From the NCBI GenBank assembly GCA_958298945.1, contig OY282606.1, positions 57,921,920-57,985,919 on the forward strand: DNA of 64,000 nucleotides. The letters are read 5' to 3'. A program made the position numbers and the translations under genes. Each line of letters begins with the position of its first letter. Positions within the stretch are counted from its first letter, which is position 1. The notes beneath the pieces are model-generated. The model ran no database searches, was not told where the DNA came from, and saw only the letters and a list, made by a program, of their open reading frames with translations. Source of the stretch: Atherix ibis. Taxonomy: Eukaryota; Arthropoda; Insecta; Diptera; Athericidae. This document shows, piece by piece, positions 26,801 through 38,800 of this stretch.

Positions 26801-29800
26801 AATTGGAACTTTATTTATTCGCTAAATGCCAAAAAGAATTAAATGATAAATGATTTAAGCTTATGGTTTGCCAATATGCCGTGAATTAACACTTGCTCGA
26901 CAACCAATATTCTGATGATAAAATATAATTTAGCAGTAATTATAGTGAATTTGTCTTACTAGGCAGGATAACCCCATTAACCTTAAACATTAATAGTCCA
27001 TATAAAAAAGAATTTACTTCAGATTGTAGATTTTCAGCAACATTATAGGTTTTTCTGCGGCAAAAATGTGTTTTTCATCAACTATAAGGACCAATTATGA
27101 CTACATCGGGTTCGATAGAATAAAATGTTCTTGTTGGAATTTAACTCATTTATATTAGGGATGAAAGTAGCAGCCGGTGATAAGGTGAAGGAAGAAATCC
27201 ATACATAGTTGTATACAGCCACTTAATTGAGGATAAATTATTCCAGTTGGAAATTTTCACCATAAAGTCTAAACCACAACTGTTCGGCATCTTAGTCTTT
27301 CCAGGATCTTATTCAGAATCATTGGGAACTCTTAGTCACATTATAGAAAATGATATGGCAAATTCATATGGGTGTCATATGATAACCAACCGTAGACAAA
27401 ATTACTCTCAACCGTAGACAAAATTACTCTCAAAAAGATGTTCGGATTTACAATTTGTTTCTTGATAAGAGATATAGATCGAACTCTCCATTATAGTCGT
27501 GGTAAAAAGTGAAACCAACTACCTATCATTAAGGGTGCTTTTTAAGTTCCAGATCGATTTTGTTTAGCCGCCATTTTGTCTGTTAAGAGAGTGGTCAATA
27601 ATAATTTATTATGGATCACCTAACGCCGGTCGGAACTGGACTGCTCGAGTTTTACAGCTCGATAGAGACGGCCACCATTTTTTTGGAAAAAATCATTATG
27701 AGCGACGACGCCCATTTCAACTTAGTTGGCTTTGCTAATAACCAGAATAACAATTTGAATCATTCATGATTTTATTGCTCTATAAATAGAAAAATTTAAA
27801 TTAATTTTTTAAAAACGATATATTGTTTTTTAATAGATTTATAAAATGTATACAAATACTAATTCCTTCCCCTCCACACTCCTTAGTTCCAAACATCCAT
27901 TAGTACTATACCTATTTTGACGGATTTAAGTCAAATTGACTGATTAAATATTTTTAAAGTTGCTTGTTTTACGCACATGTAACTTATTTCTCATGCTATA
28001 TGAAAATGGGGATGAAATGGAGAATTAAGCTAATAGGATTGAATTTTCAAGCAGTGAAGATGAAAATCTTTGAGAATAGCCAGACTTGTTACAAACCTGG
28101 GGATAACATAACAGTCGATGAGCAATTGTTCTCAACTAAAGCCAGGTGCTCATTTACTCAATACATGCCCAATAAACCAAATAAATTTGGTGTCAAATTC
28201 TGGTTAGCTGCGGATATTAGAAGCAAGTATCTTCTAAATGATTTTCCCGATCAAATATTTCCTTGAACGAGTTTGTTGTATATAAAATCACTGAGCCATA
28301 TTTAGGTTGTGGACGAAATATTACCACAGACAATTTTTTTACAAGCCTATCACTTGCAAAAAGGCTACGTGTGAACAATACATCATTGGTTGGAACAATG
28401 CGAGCAAATAGAAAAGAATTGCCTAAAGTTGTTTTCCACACAACTTTATAAAACGAAGGACTGTACTCTTACTATTTATAAAAGTAAGGACAATAAAATA
28501 GTTCTACTATGGAGCTCAAAGCATAGAAGTGTAGCAATTGAAAAAAAATAAAAAATATGTTCCGGAAAGTATAACATTTTATAATAACACTAAGTATGGA
28601 GTTGATATACTTGATCAAATGGCGCGAAAATATAGTACTAACGCAGGCTCTCGCAGATGGGCCCTTCGCGTATTCTATAACATCTTGGATTTAGCAGCAA
28701 TCAATGCTTGTGTTTTATATAGAGACGTCACTCAAGTAAAAGAATTTCTTTTGCAATTGGCTGAAGAACTAAGCGGCAACTATGACCATGAAGCCGAAAA
28801 TACTTTCACATCTTTATCTAATATATAGAATCTTAGAAAAACGGTTGAATTGTCAAGGGTCATGCAGGAGAAATAGAAGTAAGGGCGTCTGTGCTTAAAG
28901 TAATAAAAACACAATACGAGGTCTGTTCAAAAAGTATCGCGAATTTTGAATTTCCGCAGGTTACGTATATTCGATTTTAGATTTTTTTTTTGTGGCGTTA
29001 TGTTGGTAATCATGTCTCTCACTTATGCCAACAAGTTCGGCCATTTTGAAAGTTCAGTTAATTTTTGACAGCTGCTTTGCTTGCACGTGTTATGGCTCGT
29101 CTTCGATTTTTGCACATTCCAAAAAATGGATCAAAGAATCTGTATAAAATTTTGTGTGAAAAACAAAAATAATTGCGCGGACGCATTCCGAATGTTGACT
29201 GTGGCATATGGTGAAGCTACCTTGGACCGAAGCAACATTTATCGGTGGTACAAAATGTTGAATTTTGGCCGAGAAGATGTGAACGACGAAAAGTGCCAAG
29301 TTCGGTCGAATGTGAAGGTTTTGCTTACAGTTTTCTTCGATTGCAGGGGCGTGGTTCATCATGAGTTCTTGCCACAGGGTAGAACGATCAATAAGGAATA
29401 TTACCTGCTAGTTATGCACAAGTTGCTCGCAGCAATACACCAGAAACGCCCGAATTTGTGGAAGAACAAAAATTGGCTTTTGCACCATGATAACACCCCT
29501 GCTCACGCATCGTTGTTTGTGCGCGAATTTTTGGCCAAAAACAATACACTAATAATTCCGCAGCCACCGTATTCCCCAGATCTGGCCCCCTGTGACTTTT
29601 TCTTGTTCCCGAAACTGAAGAGTCCCATGAAAGGACGACGCTACGCTACGATTGAGGAGATAAAGACGGCATCAAAGGACGAGCTGAACAAGATCACAAA
29701 AATGATTTTTTGAAGTGCTTCGAGGATTGGAAAAAACGTTGGCACAAGTGTAAAATATCTGGTGGGGAGTAATTTGATATATAAATAGATATTCATGAAT

Positions 29801-32800
29801 AAATAAATAATTTTTGAAAAAATACAAAATTCGCGATACTTTTTGAACAGACCTTGTATACCAGGTGTATAGGCTAAAATCCGCTATTTTTTAGTCAAAA
29901 AAACATGTTTTTTTTATAGAAAGCAAAAACAAATTTATTCAAAGTACTTGCCCTCATTTCGTATCTCTCGGGCAATTTGTGGATACCACGACAAAAAAAT
30001 TCCTTCCCTTTCGAAGCAAACCACTCATCAAGTTATTTTCGGACATCTTCGTAAGAATCGAAGCGCTGCTGAGCGAGCGCGTGGCCCTTCGACGAAAACA
30101 GGTGGTAGTCGGAAGGAGCCAGGTCTAGTGAATAAGCGGGGTGAGGTAGCACCTCCCAGTTGAGTGTCACCAAGTAGTTTCGGACCATTGCGATGGTGCG
30201 TTGTCGTGGAGGAAAATCAGCTTGTCATGTCTTTGTTGATAATCCGTCCTTTTTTCACGACGATACCCTACTGATCCCACCAAACGCACAGTATCGTCTT
30301 CCGTCCGAAGCGATTTGGTCTTGAGGAAGATGTTGATGGTTGGCCGGCATCAACCCACCATTTCTTACTTTTAGGATTCTCGAAATATATCCACTTTTCA
30401 TCGCCTGTCACAATCCGATACAAGAACGACTTTCTTTTTTGTCTGGCGAGCAAGATTTCGCATGTGTTTTGGCGTCGATCCATCTGCCTGTCGTTCAATT
30501 CATGCGGCACCCATTTTCCGATCTTTTCAATCTTTCCCATGGCACGCAGACACAAGGAAATGGCTAGTTGAGTAACACCCAATTGCTCCGCGAGCATTTT
30601 GATGGTCTGCAATTGATGGTCCTCAACCTTTCTAGGACGATTTTCACGATTCTTGTCCCACAAATCAAAATTGCCGTCTTTGAACCGACGAAACCAATCT
30701 CGGCATGTTGTTTCCGATAAAGCACTGTCACCACAGGCCTCCATAAGCATTCGATGCGATTCGGTAGCTGATTTCTTCAAATTGAAGTAGAAAAAGAGAG
30801 TATCCCACATATGCTCTTTTTCTGGCACAAAACTAGACATGATTACCAAAGGAAAAATGTATGTTGTTGTACGAAATTGCTGCAATGTTCACTGATTAAT
30901 GTTGACAGATGTCAAACTCATAAAAAAAGTATGGCGTGCCCATGGTAGCTAATATGCTCACTCACGCCATCTATGACAAAACAGCGGATTTAAGCTTATA
31001 CCCTTGGTATGCAAAAATTGTTTTGAATAAAGTGTCTTTAAAATGACATATTTTTTTTTTAAAAAACTTCAATTTTGTTGTTTGAGTCAAATTGACTCAT
31101 TTCAGGCAAAATAGGTATATACCCAATATTCGGCAATCTCGTGTTAAGAATTTGAAAACAATAAAATATTAATAGAATATTATTTATGATTTTCTTATAT
31201 TAATAATTAATAATAATCGATTGAATACATTTAATTATTACCAATCATATTTTAAAGTGACGAGTTCTTATAACGAACTTATTTTTGATTTATTTGAGAA
31301 TAATTATAACTGTTATTTTTTTAATACTTACACTTTATTGTAATAACCAAAAAGATGATATTTTGAATTTTTAAACAGTCTCAATAATAAATTATAAAAT
31401 TAACAATAATAAATAATAAAAATTATTTCTTATACGAATTTCAGTATCTTAGAAGTGGATGGTGGGGTCATTATAGTTTTACATGTCAACCAGTTGATTA
31501 CTCAGATAATCCAATGGCAATGCGAGTAAGTATTGTATTTATAATTTTTAAAAGTAACCAATTCATCTTTTTTGCATAATTTTTAAAAATAATTTTTTAA
31601 ATTTTTTTGGCTTTTTGGATTTTACTTGGATTTTCCACTTAATAGTAATATGATTAATTAGAACTAAATTAGTTTAAAGAAAAATTCGTGGCCTAAATGC
31701 GAAACTTTCAAATAAAATCTAATCAATATTAAGTAGAAATATTATAATGTCTACGAAATGTAAATACAATAAAAAGAAAAGTGATGAAAATCTGAACCAA
31801 CTTTCCCCTAATATAAATACAATCATTCATATACGCAATAACCGAATAGAAAAACATTTTAGAAATTTGAAAAGACGTTCGAAATTCATTATGTTTACCC
31901 ATTATCTCATTGTAGATGGCTCGCACCTGTTGGTGGTACTACATAGCTAAGTTTACAGAATTCTTTGATACGCTGTTTTTCATTTTGCGAAAGAAGACTG
32001 AACATGTTTCAACATTGCATGTCATTCATCATGGTTGCATGCCATTTTCTGTTTGGATGGGCATGAAATTCGCACCAGGTAAATTATAGTTTTCGTTTTT
32101 CCCTCCGTTTTTTTATTTTATTAATTTTTTTTTTGCTTAAAAACCAAATAGACAATTTATTAAAAATCACTTAATGAGTTTGATTTATCTAATAAAGTGT
32201 AAGTTAAATTATAAAAAAAAACGTTCTACTATTTTGAAATTATGTATTTTAATTTTTTACTTTTGTTCATTATTTTTAATAATAACAAATAACTTATTTT
32301 TAAATATGATTTTTTTTCTCTTTTGTATAGTATACATTTTAGAAGTTATCTTTATTTATTGTCAAAAGTTTGTGCTCAATTTGCTGCATTTTCCATTACA
32401 ATACTTTTTAAAAATTAGCACTTCTTACACGCGAAAATTTATTAATTGTTATAAAAATGAATTCTTGGCTGTTAATTGCTAATTGAAGAGACGTCAAATG
32501 GGAGAGAAACATTTATACCAAGCAAAATATATGTTTTTTCGTACATATATTATGTTCGAATAGGCATAATTAGTTATTAGCTAATCTAGTTGTCGATTAG
32601 CTAATAACTTGAACATGTGCGGAGATAATAGGACCCGTCTTTGAATATGCAACTTCAAAACGTTAATGTAAATTTAAACACATTTCCAAACAAAACATAA
32701 AACTGTTATTATGTTAGCGGGGCATGCCTGAGAAAATATTATCATAGTTTTATAATACAATAGCTGAGCAAAATAAATCGAACCTGACTGCTTACCTATA

Positions 32801-35800
32801 ACTTTATAAATAATACGAAAAATGAATACCTAACATAATAAATGGGGAGGGGGTGCATTTATATTAAAATCTTTACATCATAAACATTTTTTAATAGTGA
32901 CCATCAACTAATTTCAGACACAATTTTTCTTGTACAATATCCATTCATTCTGTTTTAATCAATCCTTTAATTCGTTTTTTTTTGTCTATTTTTTGCAGAA
33001 AAATTTTCATTCAATATTTTAATGGATCAAAGATTATTTTAAAAACTGCATTATTTTGGCATAAAATTTAAAATTATCTCTATACATGAATGTCATAAAA
33101 ATAAGGCACAGAAATCAGAAGTCCTGTCTAGATATTTCACTAAGGAATAAGAATCAAACTTTTGACCTCTTAGTTTAATAACAATAGTCTCGTTTATTAT
33201 TTTGGTATAAATACTTGAACAAAACTTTAGACTTACATTGGTGAGTTCAGCATTCCAGAGAAATAATTGGTTTGACCAGGCATAGAAAAAGATGTTTGAC
33301 TCAGTGTGGTTAGCAAGAGAGGAATCATTCTCATTAAGCTTTCATGCCGAAGACATCGATATTAAGTGTACGATCTTAAAGTGCTATGAGAAAAGCCTTC
33401 AATAAGATTAAGTAAGCGGCAAAAAATCTTGGGCTCCACGTTAATGAACGCAAGACAAAGTTGGCATCGAAGATAAGATAAACTCTCACTACGCGCATTC
33501 AGATAGGAGACTAAAGTTTCGAAAGATTTTAAATTGTTCTCAAATTCGGACTGAGTTGTCGGAGCCGATAAAAACAATGAGAATGTACACGTATTCCGCG
33601 CACGGCTGCTGGGAGCCAACAGAGCCTCTTTCAGTTGGTCTAAATTATTTCGCAAGAATTCTACGTTCCTACCTAACTGGTAGAACCTTCGCGGTACGCG
33701 CCAACGGTCATTTTTCGGTAAAACGTGAAATGAAAAACGGCATCCCACAAGGATCCCCTTTATCAACGATCCTATTTAATATATATATTCACTCCCTTTC
33801 CTACCATCTATCATCCTTTAACCACTATATATGGTATATGCAGACAATTTTTTAAACTTGTATCTGGTGCTGATCTTCAACAGCAAACTAATAACACCAT
33901 CCGCAACATCAACACTTGGAGCAGCATAAACAGTGGGGTTATCTGTACATCGAACCCACCTTGCCTTCATGTTTGCAGAAAAAAAATTTTAGTGCATCTG
34001 ATTCGTCACTGAGCCTTTTCCCTCCCCACCCAAAAGATTCCATGAAAATCCTGGGTATCTCAATTGCCCGTGGAGGAAAATGGAATCTTCAGATTAAAGA
34101 TGCAGTTGACAAAATTAACACCATTCTCCGAATGGATAAGATTTTAGTCAGCAGCAAAAGTAAGGTAAGACAAAGTAAGGCAATTAGAGTAACCAACGCG
34201 CTTTTGGACAGAACCTTACTCTATTTCATCATAGCAGGGAAAAAAGTAGTCGACGCAGCGGTAAACCGTTGCATTAGACTAGCCAGTGGAGGACATCAGA
34301 CATCTCCGGTGGAATCCATACTGATAGAGACTGGTCGAAAACCTATTTTTTTCTATCTTCACAAAGCTCATCTAAATTTAATTTACAAAAACCTATGCCT
34401 TCCAAATTACCCCCTCCACACTTTAATCAAAAACATTATCATCTCCATTATTGATATCCCACCTTGAAAGCAATTCATCCATCCTCCCCCTCGTTTTCCA
34501 AATTTCCTTTCCACACGCAGATTGGAAACCGTGGTTGGGAGCAAAGTTGAAAGTGTCTGGTTCTGTGGACAGGTTTAAAAAGGCTAGTACTGGTTCGTCC
34601 ACATATAGGAAACGTTTCCTTGAACAGAATATCATCGACTGTTGTTTACGGATGCCGCCGCTAACGTCGATACTACATCTTTTTCGGTCGTCGAACTTTT
34701 TGGCTACATCGATACTACATCTTTTTCGGTCATCGAACTTTTTGGCTCCATATTACGGGGAGCTGTGGGCCATCAAAACGGCAATTGAAATTGTGACCAA
34801 TATTCCCAGCCAACAGAGCGTTATTATTTTTATTGACAGCCTTCCCACCCTTTAAACCATTTGTGGCCCATCGCGAGACCCAGTACTTAGCGCAATTCGT
34901 CATAGCCTACTTACCAATGGGAGCGTCGAGTTGCAATGGGTGCCAGGGCATTTGAATATTGTGGGTAATGAATGTGCTGACAAGTTGGCTGGAGAAACAT
35001 TCCATCGACCAGTGATCACAGTTATTCCCAATCTCTCTCGCCTACTAACAGAATGTCAACTAACACCATTAGACATCCGCATACACGATGACTGGACCAA
35101 TAGCGACACACTTTTGTCGACTCATTGGATAACCACTAATAAACCAGTCTATTCAACATCCATACCGAAATTCTGGGCGCGGAAGCGCCTCAGAATCCGG
35201 ATTGTACATACTGCTCTTACTCATAACTTCCTTTTTGGAACACCAATCGTCCCTTATGCCAATCTGTGGCACCCATTTCACTATCATCCATATTCTACAG
35301 GAATGTCACATAACCAAGCATGAATTCGTGAGGAGGATTCCTCTCATTATCGAGCTCCTGGACCCAACAACTCCATTCCCTAGTCGCCTATTTAAACTTC
35401 TACAACATACTAATCTGCTCCACAAAATATAACAAAATTCTCAATATTCTATACTACTAACCACAGACCAGTCTCTCTCAGATGATTTCCCGCACGTACT
35501 ATGGAGTCGCCAAATGGCTTCACGTTCGTGGCGCTATGTAGTGGCCCCTGGCACATGTCTAAGGGACCTTACAAACAAACAATTATTTCGCAAGCTCAGT
35601 AGAATGCAGTGCAGTGCAAAAAATCAAACTATTTAGCTTACCGTTCTAAAATCATATCCTTTGCCTGTTATTATAGTTATTTTTACTGTTGTAAAAATAC
35701 CATAAATAAAAAATAGAATTTGTAAATGCAAAAGTTTGAAGCTTTTTTTTTGAAAATATGGCTCAATTGGGTTCTTTTAGAAAAAGCGTTGAATATTGCT

Positions 35801-38800
35801 CATTTGAAGGCCCAAACCAGATTCTATTGCATTTTGAACTATTTTAGAAAGTACGATTCAAATTACCTTAAACAATGTACCAATATTATTCGTTTTTGTT
35901 AATTTAATAATAAGTCAATATTTTATGTGCAGTCTTTTAATTTTACAGTCAAATTTTTCCAAAAATAAATGAAAATTTATAATGCAATGAAAACGAACTA
36001 CTTCCATGCAATTTCTTTCAGCTAATCGATTTTAATATTGTTAATTATTTACGCAACTATTCTGTGAAAGTTTCGTATCGCAACTATCAACAGTTATGTC
36101 CTACGTGATGAATTTTGTTAAATAGCTTGCAGTGCTGAGGTATTTTCGTAAACTTGATAACTGAAATAGATTGTATTGTATTATAAAATTTTTATTAATA
36201 GTGCGATAGTTTTTAGCGCTAAAAATTGATTTTTATTCATTGTCTGTATTAAATTAAAAAGTATTTTATGAAATTATCGAGAATTTTACATTTTCAAAAA
36301 AAATTAAAAGTATTGCAGTTATAATACTGTCGATAATCGGAAAATGTATGAATAACGTCAGGGTATAATTATTGATTCCCGAATAAATAGTAAGTATAAA
36401 ATGTGATTTTTCCATGATTAATTCCAACTGTTTTTAACATAGCTGCGATATTTAAGTTGGTTTATGAAATATGGTAGGTACTCGTTGCCCATGAAAACAG
36501 GCATTCGATACAAGTTCCCTAAAAATATCACAGCAATGAATGTCCTGATTCGAAGCTTTTCTTTTCTATGTGCCTATGTGATTTTACAAGATATTAAAAC
36601 AAGTGATTTTATAAGAGAATAAAATTAAAGTTTCGAAAGGTTTTTGTTGCGGGTTTTCTGATGTCTTAAGAAATTTTTTTCATCTTTTGTGACTATTGTA
36701 ATTTATATTTATTGTATGAAAATAGTACAAATTTTCTATAGACATCACAAAACCCACAATAAAAATCCTTCCAACATTTAATTTTGTCCTCTTATAAAAT
36801 CACTTTTTATATATTAATAGGTTCTGGAAATGGAAATAGCCCTTAGGTAATTCCTATTTGTCGTAAAAGGGAGACTAAATAAAAATGCAGGTAATGCATA
36901 GGGAAAGATAATGGTAAAGTCTTAAAGGTTTTTGACAAGTCGAGTGTCATTGCGTTAAGAATTTACATTTAAGTACTTGTAAATTATAGTAAACAAAACA
37001 AAAATAAACAATGAAAAAATAAAAATTTCAAAATTTGTTTTTAATATAATATTACTATTTATGTCATAGTTCGAAACATATTATTTAAAAAAAAACTAAA
37101 TAAATGAAAACAAAATAAAAAATTGAAGTATTTTGAAATATTAAACAATAACCAATAATTCGAATTTTCATATGAAGGCATTACCAAAATTCAGATAATC
37201 GTAATAACAATCCAAAAATCATTTGTTTTTTTGAATATTTTGCGTTTTCTAAGTCATTGAGCATTTTTAATACGGCCTTCAGAAGCAGTAGTTTTTATAA
37301 AAAATAAATTTAATAAATTAAAAAAAAATGATTTAAACTTTTATGTTGTGGTAATCAATTAATCGTCTGTTTTTTTCACTCTCTTCACTTTATTTCGATA
37401 ATTATTTCAAACAAATATTCAATAATCTTAAACTTTAGAAATTTAGCCATAATATGTATGTACATTCGTAACAAAATATGAAGTACAATATATTGTATAT
37501 GTTTTTCTTAAATAAGCTGAAAAATTCAAATAATTTGGAGCGCACGAACAAATAGTTCAGTTTAAAATTGATTGGTACGATTGAAATAGCCTTGATGAAG
37601 TTCAAACCACATTCACACGATAAACTTGTTTTATCACTGGAATTGAAGCTGAATGTCAATGGCGTTATAACGTTACTAAACAATTCAATGATATTAGATC
37701 AGTTGGAAAAGTGTTCGAAAATACCAAAATCTGCAGATAATTTTGTAGAGCCAATGTCAAGGTGGTAATGTCTAGCCGTTTTTCATAGTAAAGGTAAGGC
37801 AATCATGATATACCATATAACTTTTACGATTATTTATTGTGAATAGCCTTAAAAAATCAATTTGAAACAATACCACAAGTAAAATTCGATTTCTATTCAT
37901 TAAGTTCATTCATTGAATTTTTATTTACCTTAAGTTTATCGTAAATTAACAGTAAAATTTGTTAAAAAAAACATTTATTTGTTCAATAAATAATTTTAAT
38001 ATTCAAAGAATATTAAATGTAGAATTTCTAATACTAGTTGCGAAAATTAAATTTTTATAACAAATTAAATGACTAGAATAAATTATTGTCAATCCGACAT
38101 CATGTAAATGAAATTTTATGAAAATCATTGTCATTGCGAAATGTTAATTGTTCAAAATGGATTTTAATTATTTAGAAAAAAATTATCTTGTGAATAAAAA
38201 ATATATTTGTTTCTCTATTGCAAATTAAGAAAGAATGTTATGAAAGGGTACAGCTTAGATTTTGTTTCTAAAGAAGTGTTCGAAATGTCCCAATTTGTGT
38301 TACGTCTAAAAATTAAAAATGTTCTTATGGTAAAATAGGTTCTGGCACAAAAATCAATCGAAACTATATTATCTACTATAATTAGGTTTATGTTGTAAAA
38401 TATAAACGCGACCAAAGCGTCAATCGTAACTATTTATCTCTATGAAAAACAATTTTTTCAGTAGAAATTTTTCAATAGGAATTTTTAGTAGAAATTTTCC
38501 TTAGAAATTTTTAGTAGACATTTACACATACAGTAGGATTTTTTCAGTAGGAATTTTCAGTAGAAATTTCAGTAGAAATTTTCGGTAAGAATTTTGAGAA
38601 GGAATTTTAGGTAGCAATTTTCAGCAAAAATTTTCAAAAGAAATTTTCAGTAGAAATGTCTTTAGTAGAAATGTGCAGTAGGATATTTCAGTAGAATTAT
38701 TGAGTAAGATTTTTCAGTAGGATTTTTTAGTAGGAATTTTCAATAGAAATTTTCCGTAGGAATTTTCAGTAGGAATTTTTAGTAGAAATTTTCAATAGAA

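Larger units (their letters stand above)
27905..31120 (+). mobile_element. piggyBac-like relic, including two nested mariners
   Basis: The edges carry an inverted repeat: TATACCTATTTTG at about 27908 followed by AAGTCAAATTGAC, and on the minus strand from about 31122 TATACCTATTTTG followed by GAGTCAATTTGAC. Transposase remnants fill the left part. Subtracting the two mariners leaves only about 1.1 kb, so this is a deletion derivative that lost the N-terminal half of the transposase. The TTAA target duplication usual for piggyBac could not be confirmed at the edges. Confidence 0.65.

Noticed and set aside
29948..30163. + strand frame with SAAERARGPSTKTGGSRKEP
   Set aside because: It is the complement of the C-terminal part of the Mos1-like transposase.
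32174..32482. 102-codon frame in intron 4
   Set aside because: Low-complexity Ile/Leu/Phe/Lys typical of random AT-rich DNA.
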